Below are positions 26,160 to 35,364 of a DNA stretch of 64,000 nucleotides, piece by piece; position 1 is the stretch's first letter; each line of letters begins with the position of its first letter. The notes beneath the pieces were generated by a model. The model was not told the origin of the DNA. It worked only from the letters and a program-made list of their open reading frames with translations, and made no database searches. Position numbers and translations under genes: made by a program. The stretch comes from Paraburkholderia sp. BCC1886 (GTDB lineage Bacteria > Pseudomonadota > Gammaproteobacteria > Burkholderiales > Burkholderiaceae): the NCBI RefSeq assembly GCF_900996245.1, contig NZ_CAAJGK010000033.1, positions 124,001-188,000 on the forward strand, read 5' to 3'.

Positions 26160-27509
26160 ATGATCAATATGGATAGCAAAACCGGCAGTCTCCCCGCTGC
26201 TTATTCGGGAAGATTCAACTACGTCGTCCTGCTCTGTTTTTTCGTCATCGTGTGCGAAGGCTATGACGCGGCCGTCATGGGTTCGATCGTGCCGGCCTTG
26301 ATGCGTTATACGCCGTGGAATCTGAACGCGGCGGAAATCGGTGCGATGAGCAGCGTAGCGCTACTTGGCACACTCGTTGGCTGCTACGTCGTGAGCGTTA
26401 TCAGCGACCTCATGGGTCGTCGCCCTTTGCTGCTCGCGTGTATGACGATGTTCTCCATTTCGATGGCGCTCGCTGCCATTGCACCGACTCCGTTTCTTTT
26501 CACGCTGGCACGCGGAATAGGCGGCATTGGACTGGGTGGTGTCATTTCGGCCAGCGCGGCGCTGACAGTCGAGTTCTCATCGCCAGACAGAAAGAACTTT
26601 AATTTCACGTTGATGTACTCGGGCTATTTTGTCGGCGCGCTACTGTCGGCTCTCGTAGCGCTGCTATTCATGCAGGAATACACATGGCGGGTCGTCGTCG
26701 CGGTGGGTGCGTTGCCCTTGCTGTACGTTCCCGTGTTGTGGAAATACATGCCGGAGTCGCCGCTCTATCTCGTCTCGCGCGACCGTTCGGCCGAAGCGAG
26801 GAGTGTCGCGGCATCGCATGGACTGGTGCTGGAAAACCTGCTGGCTCATAGTGACAGCGCATCGGCTGGCGAGAAGTTGTCGATCGCCCGGGTGTTTAGC
26901 GAAATTTTTTCGTCAAGGAATTTCCTGGCCACGGTGGCTTTCTGGGTTGCCCAGATCGCGGCCGTTCTCAACCTGTACGGAATCGGAACGTGGTTGCCGC
27001 AGATCATGCGGCAAATGGGCTTCAATCTGGGATCGAGCCTGGCTTTCCTCGCGACCTTCATGACGGGTTCGGCCATCGGCGGCATCATGATCGGCCGCTA
27101 TGCCGATCGTCTCGGGCCGCGCAAGCTGGTGTTGCTGACCTACCTGATCGGCGCAGTTTGCCTGATCTCGCTGTCGTTCCGGTTTTCTATCTTCTATACG
27201 TACTGTCTGATCGCCGTGGCGGGTCTCGGCACCGGTGGCGTGGCGATGGTCCAGCTCGGATTGATCTCGAACTACTACGCCGCACATGTTCGCTCCAGCG
27301 CAATTGGATGGGCCGTCGGCATTGGTCGGGTCGGCGCGATGGCCGGGCCGTTGGTCGGCGGTTTCATTCTTCGCGAAGGCATCGACGTCAGGTGGAACTT
27401 CTATATCTTCGCCGCCGCGGCAGTCTGCGCGGGCGTGGTAGTCGCTTTGGTTCCGAAAAGCGCGGAGGAGAAGGCCGCGGGCAGTAAGCCGACTTCTCTA
27501 GGCCATTGA
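26160..27509 (+). CDS. MFS transporter, aromatic acid:H+ symporter (AAHS) type
   Basis: A 449-residue, 12-segment permease. The first segment carries VIVCEGYDAAVMGSIVPALM, the DGYD-like motif of AAHS proteins with Glu-Gly-Tyr-Asp, and VSVISDLMGRRPLLLACM follows between segments 2 and 3. ATG 26160 follows AAGAAGG; the in-frame start at 26088 lacks support. It sits after the porin gene and probably imports the aromatic compound degraded by the island. Confidence 0.88.
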   Translation: MINMDSKTGSLPAAYSGRFNYVVLLCFFVIVCEGYDAAVMGSIVPALMRYTPWNLNAAEIGAMSSVALLGTLVGCYVVSVISDLMGRRPLLLACMTMFSISMALAAIAPTPFLFTLARGIGGIGLGGVISASAALTVEFSSPDRKNFNFTLMYSGYFVGALLSALVALLFMQEYTWRVVVAVGALPLLYVPVLWKYMPESPLYLVSRDRSAEARSVAASHGLVLENLLAHSDSASAGEKLSIARVFSEIFSSRNFLATVAFWVAQIAAVLNLYGIGTWLPQIMRQMGFNLGSSLAFLATFMTGSAIGGIMIGRYADRLGPRKLVLLTYLIGAVCLISLSFRFSIFYTYCLIAVAGLGTGGVAMVQLGLISNYYAAHVRSSAIGWAVGIGRVGAMAGPLVGGFILREGIDVRWNFYIFAAAAVCAGVVVALVPKSAEEKAAGSKPTSLGH

Positions 27510-27605
27510 GACATCGGTCGTCAGATCGACGCCAAAACCCATAACACTTCCTGCATCCGCCTTTTGCCTCGAGCGAAGGCGGGTGTAGGCACATGTTCAC
27601 TCTTC

Positions 27606-28370
27606 ATGTCAGAGGCTTGTGTGAGATTCATTCTGCATCTGGAAGCGGCGGTTGATGGCGAACCGGTAACGGGGAGGCCCGGAACGACTGAACAGTCGCT
27701 CGCGATTCACGCGTGGCTGCAAAGCCAACAAAGAAGCCAGCAAGCGTCCTTCCATGGACTGACGAAAGCGATCGTGCATACACCCCTCGTGGCCGATAAC
27801 GTCAGCGATCCCTATAGCGCTCGTGAGCGTCCGCCCGACTGGGTATTGCAGCTTTACTTCAGCGAACTCGATTTACTCGAGACAAGTTGTCGTGATGATG
27901 GAGCTGTAGCCGGGCTTCTGGCACATATCAGCCAGATCACGAAGCGTCGGTATAAGTGGACACAGCAAACCATGGCGGCCCGCAGTTTCAGGGTGCCCGA
28001 AGCCAACCCCGGTCTTACGGGCGACAAAGCAGGCGCGCATTGCACGTTCCTCGTCGCCTATCCGGGGCCGGCGGAAGATCTGCATCTCTGGCTGCGCCAT
28101 TACATCGACCACCATCCGCCGATCATGATCAGGTTTCCGAATATCCGCGAGGCCGAGATTTTCACGCGCGTCGATAGCCCGAATACGTTGGGGGTCGAAT
28201 GCGTCGACCTGATGCAACGCAATAAGGTGGTGTTCGATAGTCCCGCGGCGCTCAACGACGCGCTGTCGTCGGAGATCCGGCACGAGATGCGGGAAGACGG
28301 GAAGCGGTTCCCGCCGTATTCCGGTGGAAGCTCGCACTACGCAATGGAAAGCGTGGCGCGGCTGTATTGA
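27606..28370 (+). CDS. EthD-like dimeric alpha/beta-barrel protein
   Basis: A 254-residue soluble protein. Its C-terminal half fits the EthD family: HCTFLVAYPGPAEDLHLW, HYIDHHPPIMIRFPNIRE and DLMQRNKVVFDSPAALNDAL. The N-terminal half (VRFILHLEAAVDGE...) may be a second, diverged barrel. EthD-type proteins accompany many degradation pathways; roles include decarboxylation, cyclisation or unknown help. It is the last gene after porin and permease on the plus strand. Confidence 0.65.
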   Translation: MSEACVRFILHLEAAVDGEPVTGRPGTTEQSLAIHAWLQSQQRSQQASFHGLTKAIVHTPLVADNVSDPYSARERPPDWVLQLYFSELDLLETSCRDDGAVAGLLAHISQITKRRYKWTQQTMAARSFRVPEANPGLTGDKAGAHCTFLVAYPGPAEDLHLWLRHYIDHHPPIMIRFPNIREAEIFTRVDSPNTLGVECVDLMQRNKVVFDSPAALNDALSSEIRHEMREDGKRFPPYSGGSSHYAMESVARLY

Positions 28371-28386
28371 AGCGATCAACGCGTAA

Positions 28387-28420
28387 AACCCGATCAATAT
28401 AACAGCACATCGATCGGGTT
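28387..28420. terminator. Hairpin between convergent genes
   Basis: Perfect 9-bp arms AACCCGATC / GATCGGGTT with a 16-base loop, located between the stops of the EthD-like and aldolase genes. There is no U-tract, so it is a weak candidate terminator. Confidence 0.35.
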
Positions 28421-28449
28421 CAGTACGACGTTAGCGACGGTAGCAGTGG

Positions 28450-29229
28450 TTAGCGGCGGTAGCTGGTGTCCTGGCGGTCGAGGCGGCGAATAAGCGCGTC
28501 GAGGACCTGATCGCCACCGCGGAATCGTGGATCGTACTGCAGTGCGTCCTTCGTCGAGCGTTCGCTGATAGCGGACGAGACGGGCAGGATGTTGCCCCGC
28601 ATCGAATGCGTTGCCACCTGAATCTCGCAGGCGCGATTGAGCGTCCAGATCAGTACGAACGCGTGACCGAGCGTCACGCCATGCGACAGCAACCCATGGT
28701 TGCGGAGAATCAGCAGATTCTTGTTGCGCAGCGACGTGACGAGCCGGTCCTTCTCGTCGTTATGAACCGTCGTTCCTTCAAAGGTGTGATAGGCGATCTT
28801 GTCGTGCAACTGGGACGAGTAGATGTTGTGATCGACGAGGCCTTCTTCCATGCATGCGACCGCCACGCTTTCGGTCGTATGAATATGCATCACACAGTGG
28901 GCGTCGGGCACATGCTCGTGCAGCGCGCTATGGATCGTCAGGCCCGCCGGATTGACCGGATAATCGCTGTCGCTCAGGATATTGCCCTTCAGATCGATCT
29001 TCACCAGGTTCGATGCCGTGACTTCGTCATAAGCCAGGCCAAATGGATTGATGAGCAACTGATCCCGTTCGCCCGGTACTCGCAACGTAATGTGATTGAA
29101 GATCAGCTCATGCCACCCGATCATGTAGAAAACCCGATACGTGGCCGCCAGCTTGACGCGGGCCTCCCATTCCGCAGCACTGCAATTGCGTAGCTGGGTT
29201 GGGGGCAGGGATGTTGCTTGGTCGTTCAT
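28450..29229 (-). CDS. Class II aldolase/adducin-family protein
   Basis: A 259-residue zinc-dependent aldolase or decarboxylase family member. Metal ligands are expected from MHIHTTESVAVACM (two His) and LRNHGLLSHG (His). VTASNLVKIDLKGN is the family phosphate/substrate-side segment. Catabolic relatives include fuculose-phosphate aldolase and 3-hydroxy-acid decarboxylases; sugar use is not implied here. It is the last gene of a minus-strand set with the flavin reductase and monooxygenase, and may cleave or decarboxylate an intermediate. Confidence 0.8.
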   Translation of the reverse strand: MNDQATSLPPTQLRNCSAAEWEARVKLAATYRVFYMIGWHELIFNHITLRVPGERDQLLINPFGLAYDEVTASNLVKIDLKGNILSDSDYPVNPAGLTIHSALHEHVPDAHCVMHIHTTESVAVACMEEGLVDHNIYSSQLHDKIAYHTFEGTTVHNDEKDRLVTSLRNKNLLILRNHGLLSHGVTLGHAFVLIWTLNRACEIQVATHSMRGNILPVSSAISERSTKDALQYDPRFRGGDQVLDALIRRLDRQDTSYRR

Positions 29230-29352
29230 CGATTACCTCGTTGCGTGAAATACTGTTCGGTCGAACCCGCGCCTCGGCCGGAAATCATCCGGCTTTCGCT
29301 GCGAGTTCTGAAGGAGCCAGTGTAGTTTCAGCGAATAGATCGATCAAATCGA

Positions 29353-29910
29353 TCAGATATCGGCGGTCGTATAAGCCGGATTGATAGCCCTGTCGCCCGG
29401 GAGCTGATGAAATCGACGCGCGAAATAAACGAGGCTGTCATGGCACTCGTGCAGATCGATGTGGTGAATACGCACGAACATCACCGAGTGTGTTCCTACC
29501 GTCTTGATCTCGTTTACCGTCCCCTCGAGCCGCACTACCGCGTCGGACAGCACGGGAACGGGCAACACGCCCTGGTGCCAGACCGTGTTCTCGAAACGCT
29601 CCTCCATCGAGCATCCCGTCATGCCTGCGAACGTCTTCGCGGTTTCCTGCGCTGAAGCGCCGAGCACATTGATACACACATTGCCGTTTTCGCGCAGCAC
29701 GTCATGCACGAAACTCGTCTGATTGATACACACGAGCATGGTCGGCGGTGAATCGGTCACGGAGCACACCGCGCTTGCGGTGATGCCGCAGCGTCCACCG
29801 GGACCGTCGGTGGTGATGACGTTGACAGCTGCCGCGAGGCGGGCCATGGCATCGCGAAACTGTTGCTGGGCTGAGGTCGTGGTCGTGGTCGTGGTCGTGG
29901 TCGCGCTCAT
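29353..29910 (-). CDS. Flavin reductase domain protein (two-component monooxygenase partner)
   Basis: A 185-residue reductase. The core has MARLAAAVNVITTDGPGGRC, ITASAVCSVTDSPPTMLVCI and GTHSVMFVRIHHIDLHE, the HpaC/FRD pattern of FMN or FAD reductases that supply reduced flavin. The N-terminus after Met-Ser-Ala is nine Thr residues, encoded by a hexanucleotide tandem repeat. It lies 44 bp after the acyl-CoA-dehydrogenase-fold monooxygenase gene, its probable partner (IacG and IacA in iac clusters). Confidence 0.85.
   Translation of the reverse strand: MSATTTTTTTTTSAQQQFRDAMARLAAAVNVITTDGPGGRCGITASAVCSVTDSPPTMLVCINQTSFVHDVLRENGNVCINVLGASAQETAKTFAGMTGCSMEERFENTVWHQGVLPVPVLSDAVVRLEGTVNEIKTVGTHSVMFVRIHHIDLHECHDSLVYFARRFHQLPGDRAINPAYTTADI
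29875..29903. repeat. Hexanucleotide tandem repeat (GGTCGT)n
   Basis: Nearly five copies of GGTCGT on the plus strand, encoding the Thr tract of the flavin reductase. A change of repeat number keeps the reading frame and only alters tract length. Confidence 0.85.
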
Positions 29911-29954
29911 ATGGGGCAGAACCTCTGGGCTGGTTTCATGTGGCATCCGCCGGC

Positions 29955-31184
29955 TCAGGGGTACGGCGCGAAAGCCGGCGCCATGCCGACAAAGAGCGCA
30001 CCCGCTGCGTCGTACACGCCTTCGCCAAGAAACGCGTGCTGCGTGACGACCATCGAATCGCGTGCGAGACGTTGCAGGCGGTTCTCCCGATAGATCGCGC
30101 CGATACCGGCCATCTGGTAGGCCTGCATGACCACTTCAGCGCCGGTCTGCGCGGCGTGGGTGGCCGACAGACGCAGCAGGTTGGCTTGAGCCGGCAGGAC
30201 CGGATCGCCCGCGATCAGTGTGTCCCAGGCCTGCTCGGCGGCATCGAAAAAGAAAGCGCGCGCACTGCGCAGATTTGCTTCGGCTTTGGCGAGCCCCGAG
30301 CGGTAGTAGGCACGGTCCGCAAGCCGCGGCGCACCGGTTGTGGTCTTCGTAACGCCAGACAGGCTGGCGAGCAGGTCCAGCGCGGCACGCGCGAGTCCGA
30401 GGTTGCAAACGCCGTGCACCTGAGCCTGATACGCGATAGCCGGGTAACGGTAGAGCGGTTCGTCGATCAGCGCAACGCCGCCGCGCACGAAGGTCCAGTC
30501 GCTGGCGACGAACTTGTCCTTCAGGCGCAGGTCGTGACTGCCAGTGCCTTGCATGCCGACTACATTCCAGTTCTCGACGATCTCCACGTCTTTCGCCGGA
30601 AATACCGCGGTAAAAGGCTTGCCCGCATCGGGCTCGTTCTGCGCGGTCGGCGGTACGCCGCCAATCCCCACGCCAATCCAGTCCGCGCCTTTGCAGCCGC
30701 TCGCGAAACGCCATTGACCACTCACGCTGAAACCGCTTCCGGTGCGCTCCGCTTTCTGCGGCGGATAGAGACCGCCTGCAAAGACCTGATCGGGACCGGT
30801 CGCGTAGATTGTCGACTGTGTTTCGATGGGTAATGCGGCTAGATAGGTGTTGGCCGAACCGAATGCGGCGACCCAGGCCGTCGATCCGTCCGCGACGGCA
30901 AGACGCTCGAGGATTTCGAGGAAGCGCGGCGGCGGAAGCGCGTCGCCACCGAAACGGCGCGGCGTACTCGCCCGAAAAATGCCGGCCCGCTTCATCGTGG
31001 CGATCATGTCACGCGGGACATGTGACAGAGCGTCGAACTCTTCGCGACGCCGCTCGATTTCGTCGATGAGCGTATCGAGCGTGATCGCCCCTTGCTGCGG
31101 ATACGCAGGCTCCTGAATCGCGGATGAATGGGATGACGAACTACGTGTGCCAGCAAATTCCAGATCGTTTAGCGCTTTGTCCAT
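29955..31184 (-). CDS. Acyl-CoA-dehydrogenase-fold flavin monooxygenase (group D type)
   Basis: A 409-residue protein with the acyl-CoA dehydrogenase fold: RRREEFDALSHVPRDMIATM, RFGGDALPPPRFLEILERLA, VSGQWRFASGCKGADWIG and NWNVVGMQGTGSHDLRL. It lacks an obvious Glu base in the dehydrogenase position, as in flavin-dependent monooxygenases of group D (HsaA, IacA, IifC). With the adjacent flavin reductase it would hydroxylate an aromatic or indole ring. ATG 31184 is preferred; the extension to 31238 reads into the promoter region. Confidence 0.82.
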   Translation of the reverse strand: MDKALNDLEFAGTRSSSSHSSAIQEPAYPQQGAITLDTLIDEIERRREEFDALSHVPRDMIATMKRAGIFRASTPRRFGGDALPPPRFLEILERLAVADGSTAWVAAFGSANTYLAALPIETQSTIYATGPDQVFAGGLYPPQKAERTGSGFSVSGQWRFASGCKGADWIGVGIGGVPPTAQNEPDAGKPFTAVFPAKDVEIVENWNVVGMQGTGSHDLRLKDKFVASDWTFVRGGVALIDEPLYRYPAIAYQAQVHGVCNLGLARAALDLLASLSGVTKTTTGAPRLADRAYYRSGLAKAEANLRSARAFFFDAAEQAWDTLIAGDPVLPAQANLLRLSATHAAQTGAEVVMQAYQMAGIGAIYRENRLQRLARDSMVVTQHAFLGEGVYDAAGALFVGMAPAFAPYP

Positions 31185-31375
31185 GGCATTGGTCGGTGTT
31201 GAGGTGTGCAATGAAACGTAAATTAGAGTGCACACCATCCACCGTCAAATGAAGGTCAAAAATGGCCGACATGAACCTGATTCATGTCGGCATTACGCAG
31301 TGAGGGAGTCGCAGAAGATGGGTGGAAATCGAGGTCACGTGTATTGACGCGACACACAGGAGCAGAAGCCGAGCG

Positions 31376-32308
31376 TCAATCGGATTTGCCGATAGACCGC
31401 GCCTCGACGAGCCGCACGAGTTCCAGCAGCGTTTCAGTGTGGGCCACGGGAATGTTCATTTCGCGCGCGGCGAGAACGACGGCCCCGTTGATGTCTTCGA
31501 CTTCGGTGCGTCGGCCCGCGAGAATATCCTGCAGCATCGATGGCTTGTGACCGGCATGCTGCGCTATCGCTTGATTGACATTGGCGAGACAGGCGTCGAC
31601 GTCGGTCTGAATCCCTTTGGCCGTTGCGACCGCCAGGACTTCGCGGACAATCGTCGCTGCCAGCGTGGGGCCGCCCGGTACGGCCGAAAGCTGGCCGACC
31701 GAACAGCCGGTCACGGCACACAGACTATTCAGTGCCGCGTTGAATGCCACCTTCTCCCACACCGCGCTCCATACCTGCGGGTCGACGCTGCAGTGCAAAC
31801 CGGCCGCGTCGAGCGCTTCCGCCACGGCAGTCACTGCTGGTCGATCGATACCATCGGCGGACATCAGCCGGATCTTGCCCGAACCATGCGAGCCGACCCG
31901 GCCGGGACCGAGCAGATCGGCGGGCCACGTAGTGACGCCGATCAGGATCTGCTGCAGCGGCACCAGTTCGCCGACCCTCTCGACGTTACCGAGACCGTTC
32001 TGAAGGGTCAGCACCGTTGTGTTCGCACCGATCGCGCGGCCGATGCTGGCCAACGCCGCGCGCGTATGAAGCGACTTCGTGAACACGATCAGCAGGTCGG
32101 GAACCGATTCGACCTCTTCCGGCCGCGCTACCGACAGATTAGCGACGATCTGGCGGCCGCTATCCATCTCGAGCTCCAGACCGCGCTCGCGGATCGCCGA
32201 CAGATGGGCTTCGTTGATGTCGATGAGCGTCACCGCGTGGTTCTGCCCGGCCAGCAGGCCGCCGAACAGCGAGCCCATCGCGCCTGCGCCTAATACCGCT
32301 ATTTTCAT
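31376..32308 (-). CDS. Ketopantoate reductase-family oxidoreductase
   Basis: A 310-residue NADP-dependent enzyme starting MKIAVLGAGAMGSLFGGLLA. The C-terminal catalytic pair is intact: WEKVAFNAALNSLCAVTG holds Lys and, four residues on, Asn. It is thus closer to true PanE than the member at 23637-24611. Its place between a monooxygenase gene and the mandelate cluster suggests a catabolic 2-keto-acid or 2-hydroxy-acid step, although a vitamin-B5 role cannot be excluded. A 12-bp repeat lies directly before the start codon. Confidence 0.82.
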   Translation of the reverse strand: MKIAVLGAGAMGSLFGGLLAGQNHAVTLIDINEAHLSAIRERGLELEMDSGRQIVANLSVARPEEVESVPDLLIVFTKSLHTRAALASIGRAIGANTTVLTLQNGLGNVERVGELVPLQQILIGVTTWPADLLGPGRVGSHGSGKIRLMSADGIDRPAVTAVAEALDAAGLHCSVDPQVWSAVWEKVAFNAALNSLCAVTGCSVGQLSAVPGGPTLAATIVREVLAVATAKGIQTDVDACLANVNQAIAQHAGHKPSMLQDILAGRRTEVEDINGAVVLAAREMNIPVAHTETLLELVRLVEARSIGKSD

Positions 32309-32312
32309 GATG

Positions 32313-32342
32313 TTGGTCCGCTTGTTGGTCCGCTTGTTGGTC
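32313..32342. repeat. 12-bp tandem repeat before a start codon
   Basis: Two and a half copies of TTGGTCCGCTTG end four bases upstream of the ATG at 32308. On the coding strand each copy contains AAGCGGA, which could act as a ribosome-binding site. Confidence 0.8.
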
Positions 32343-32476
32343 AATTACCGGTTAGTCGGCAGGTTAAGGCGCGCCGGCATCGCCATGCGCTTCCGGGCGT
32401 CAGTGTGCTCGTCCGCGCGACTGCCGGGAATTGTCCAATCGCGCGCAAGTCATGCCGCTTCGGCATGCGTGCACGA

Positions 32477-33391
32477 TCAACGGGAGGCCAAACCTTCCGT
32501 CAGGTGACGCAATTCATCGAGCAGTTTGAGGGCAGGGGCGGGCAGGAGGCCCTGACGTCTGCGGAACGCCGTCAGGGTTCTCGGTGCATCTAGACCCTCC
32601 ACCGGCAGCGCGTCGAACACGCCCGCCACTTTCTCGGTGTCGTACATGGGTTCGGACATCCACGAGACGAAGCCGCAGCGCGACACCAGGCTTTTGAGCA
32701 CCGTCACCGAGCGTGTTTCGACGGCGATCTCCGGCAGCGCGAGCCCTCTCGCCGCGAAGGCTTCCATCATGTGCGCATACGGTCCGGTGCCTTTGGGCGT
32801 CAACGCCCAGCGCTCGCCGAGCGTGTCTTCGAGTCGCAGTCTGCTTTTTCTGCGCAACGGATGATCCATCGCGGCGACGACATAGCTCCGGTCGGTCCAG
32901 CGGCAGTCGGCAATGCCTGAAATCTCATCGGTCTCCATGCCCGAGATCGCCAGTGCCAGATCGATCTCATGCGTCAGCAGTCCTTCCGCGAGCCGGTCCC
33001 ACACACCTTCGAGCACTTCCACCCGCAAGTTCGACCACTTGTCGAGCACCCGCCCGATCGCCATCGGAAGGACCAGCGTGGCGATGCTGCCGACCGCGCC
33101 CACTTTGATGACGCCTTTGGCCAGTCCGCGCATGGCGTCGACCTCTTCACGCGCATGCTCAACATCGCGCTGCAGCGAGATGGCATGCGGCAACAGCGCC
33201 GCGCCGATGGCCGTCAGATGCATGCCTTTGGTATGCCGCTCGAAGAGGGGCGCGCCCACGGACTCCTCCAGCCGCTTGATCGAGCGGCTCAGCGCCGGCT
33301 GGGTCATGTTCAGCAGGTTGGCTGCGCGGCCCAGACTGCCCGCTGAAACGATCGTGGTGAAAACGGCTAGCTGTTGCAGATTGAAGCTCAT
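32477..33391 (-). CDS. LysR-family regulator, probably of the mandelate genes
   Basis: A 304-residue LysR protein: MSFNLQQLAVFTTIVSAGSL, LLNMTQPALSRSIKRLEESV and FERHTKGMHLTAIGAALLPH, followed by an effector domain. ATG 33391 is chosen; the frame stays open upstream to a TTG at 33613 but with arginine-rich, non-family sequence. It is divergent from mdlC across 310 bp and is the natural regulator of the mandelate operon. Confidence 0.87.
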   Translation of the reverse strand: MSFNLQQLAVFTTIVSAGSLGRAANLLNMTQPALSRSIKRLEESVGAPLFERHTKGMHLTAIGAALLPHAISLQRDVEHAREEVDAMRGLAKGVIKVGAVGSIATLVLPMAIGRVLDKWSNLRVEVLEGVWDRLAEGLLTHEIDLALAISGMETDEISGIADCRWTDRSYVVAAMDHPLRRKSRLRLEDTLGERWALTPKGTGPYAHMMEAFAARGLALPEIAVETRSVTVLKSLVSRCGFVSWMSEPMYDTEKVAGVFDALPVEGLDAPRTLTAFRRRQGLLPAPALKLLDELRHLTEGLASR

Positions 33392-33700
33392 CGGTTCGAC
33401 GCAGAGTGGAGTGGTTAGAAGCAGGGCACGCACGCGTTCCGTCCAGGTGTCTTCCCTGGCAACCCGCCGATGCCCACCGGTGGATCGAGCGTGCGCGGGC
33501 ACCTCGCATGGCGGCGAGCGCCTTGTCCCGCAAGGCGCCCAGACAACCGCGTGCAGTGTCGCGCGGAACCCGAACGCATGCAACAACGTAATGACTTCGA
33601 GCGCATCCGGCAATTTTCAAACAAGGGGTGGGATTTCATACTGCCGCTCATCGTCATCACCGCGCGCCGGATTTGCCGGGCGCGCAGCCAGGGAACCAGC
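33392..33700. other. Divergent promoter region, LysR/mdlC
   Basis: About 310 bp without a gene between the LysR start and the mdlC start. It must hold both promoters and any operator; I could not define a convincing palindrome by eye. Confidence 0.4.
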
Positions 33701-35290
33701 ATGCAAGAAAATCTCACGGGACCTCTCACGGTCCGCGACGCCGTCATCGACCTGCTGAGAAGACTCGGAATGACCGCGGTCTTTGCCAATCCGGGTTCGA
33801 CCGAACTACCGATGTTCCGCGACTTCCCGTCCGACTTCCGCTACGTGCTGGGACTTCAGGAAGCCGTGGTGGTCGGCATGGCCGACGGCTATGCCCAGGC
33901 GAGCGGTAACGCGGCGCTGGTGAACCTGCATTCCGCCGCCGGCGTCGGCAATGCGATGGGCAATATCTTCACGGCATTCAGAAACCGCACGCCGCTGGTC
34001 GTCACAGCGGGTCAGCAAGCCCGCTCGATCTTGCCGTTCGATCCGTTCCTGTCGGCGACCCAGGCAACCGATCTGCCGCGGCCGTATGTGAAATGGAGCA
34101 TCGAGCCGGCGCGTGCGGCGGACGTTCCGCTCGCACTGGCGCGCGCTTATCACGTGGCGATGCAGGAGCCGCGCGGTCCGGTGTTCGTGTCGATCCCCGT
34201 CGACGACTGGGATCAGCCGGCCGAACCGGTCGCGCCGACGCGGGTCAGCACCCGCTCGCGGCCCGATCCCGAGCGCATCGCGGAACTGGGCGAGGCGCTC
34301 GATGGCTGCGAACGGCCGGCTTTCGTGGTCGGATCGGAACTCGATCGGGCCGGCGCCTGGGACGAAGCCGTGCAACTCGCCGAACGTCATAACGCACGGG
34401 TCTATGTCGCGCCCATGTCGTCGCGCTGCAGTTTTCCGGAAGATCACCGCCTGTTTGCGGGCTTCCTGCCGGCCATGCGCGAAAAGATCGTTCAGGCGCT
34501 GGGCGGACACGACCTCGTGTTCGCCATCGGCGCGCCGGCTTTTACTTATCACGTGGAAGGCAGCGGGCCGCATGTTCCGGCAGGCGCGTCGCTTTATCAG
34601 TTGATCGACGATCCTTCGACCGCTGCCTGGATTCCAGTCGGCACCTCGGTGGTGGCCAACGTCCAGCTGGGCCTGCGCGATCTGTTGACGCGGGCGGCGC
34701 CCGCGAGTCGGCCGCTACCTGCGCCACGGCCCGCGCGCGAGCGCGCGGAGCCCTCGGACGTGATGTCGGTCGCGTATGCATTGCAGACGCTCGCGGAGGT
34801 TCGGCATGCGGCCGACATCGTCGTCGAAGAAGCGCCGAGTTCGCGACCGGTGATGCAGCAATACCTGCCGTTCACGCGCAGCGCAACGTTCTTCACGATG
34901 GCGAGCGGTGGCCTCGGCTATGGCATGCCGGCCGCGGTCGGTGTGGCGCTCGCGAAGCCCGATCGCCGCGTGATCGGTCTGATCGGCGACGGTTCGACGA
35001 TGTATTCGCCGCAGGCGATCTATAGTGCGGTCCAACTCGGGCTGCCCGTCACGTTCGTCATTCTCAACAACTCGCGCTATGCCGCGCTTCAGGACTTCGC
35101 GCCGGTGTTCGGCTTCGGGCCTTCAGACCCGGTGCAGGGCACCGATCTTCCGGGACTGGATTTCGTCGCGCTGGCGCAAGGCATGGGATGTCGCGGCGTG
35201 CGTGTGACGGACGCCGCGCGGCTAAAGGCTGCGCTCGACGAAGCGTTGTCGGCGAATGAAACGCGGCTCGTCGAAATCGTCGTGAGTTGA
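33701..35290 (+). CDS. mdlC: Benzoylformate decarboxylase (ThDP-dependent)
   Basis: A 529-residue enzyme, the usual length, that converts benzoylformate to benzaldehyde and CO2. Active-site residues of the Pseudomonas enzyme have counterparts: Ser33 (NPGSTELPMFRDFP), Glu54 (LQEAVVVGMADGYAQ), His77 (NLHSAAGVGNAMGN) and a later His in PEDHRLFAG. The ThDP/Mg motif is GDGSTMYSPQAIY to ILNNSRY. The start at 33701 follows a modest GGGA site; the 77-codon upstream extension is not conserved. It opens the mandelate operon. Confidence 0.9.
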   Translation: MQENLTGPLTVRDAVIDLLRRLGMTAVFANPGSTELPMFRDFPSDFRYVLGLQEAVVVGMADGYAQASGNAALVNLHSAAGVGNAMGNIFTAFRNRTPLVVTAGQQARSILPFDPFLSATQATDLPRPYVKWSIEPARAADVPLALARAYHVAMQEPRGPVFVSIPVDDWDQPAEPVAPTRVSTRSRPDPERIAELGEALDGCERPAFVVGSELDRAGAWDEAVQLAERHNARVYVAPMSSRCSFPEDHRLFAGFLPAMREKIVQALGGHDLVFAIGAPAFTYHVEGSGPHVPAGASLYQLIDDPSTAAWIPVGTSVVANVQLGLRDLLTRAAPASRPLPAPRPARERAEPSDVMSVAYALQTLAEVRHAADIVVEEAPSSRPVMQQYLPFTRSATFFTMASGGLGYGMPAAVGVALAKPDRRVIGLIGDGSTMYSPQAIYSAVQLGLPVTFVILNNSRYAALQDFAPVFGFGPSDPVQGTDLPGLDFVALAQGMGCRGVRVTDAARLKAALDEALSANETRLVEIVVS

Positions 35291-35364
35291 GTTGTTGCCC
35301 AACCCGAAGCGCCAGGTGCGTTTCAGGCGTGCGCACTGACAAAAACCAATTCAAGGAGACAGCA

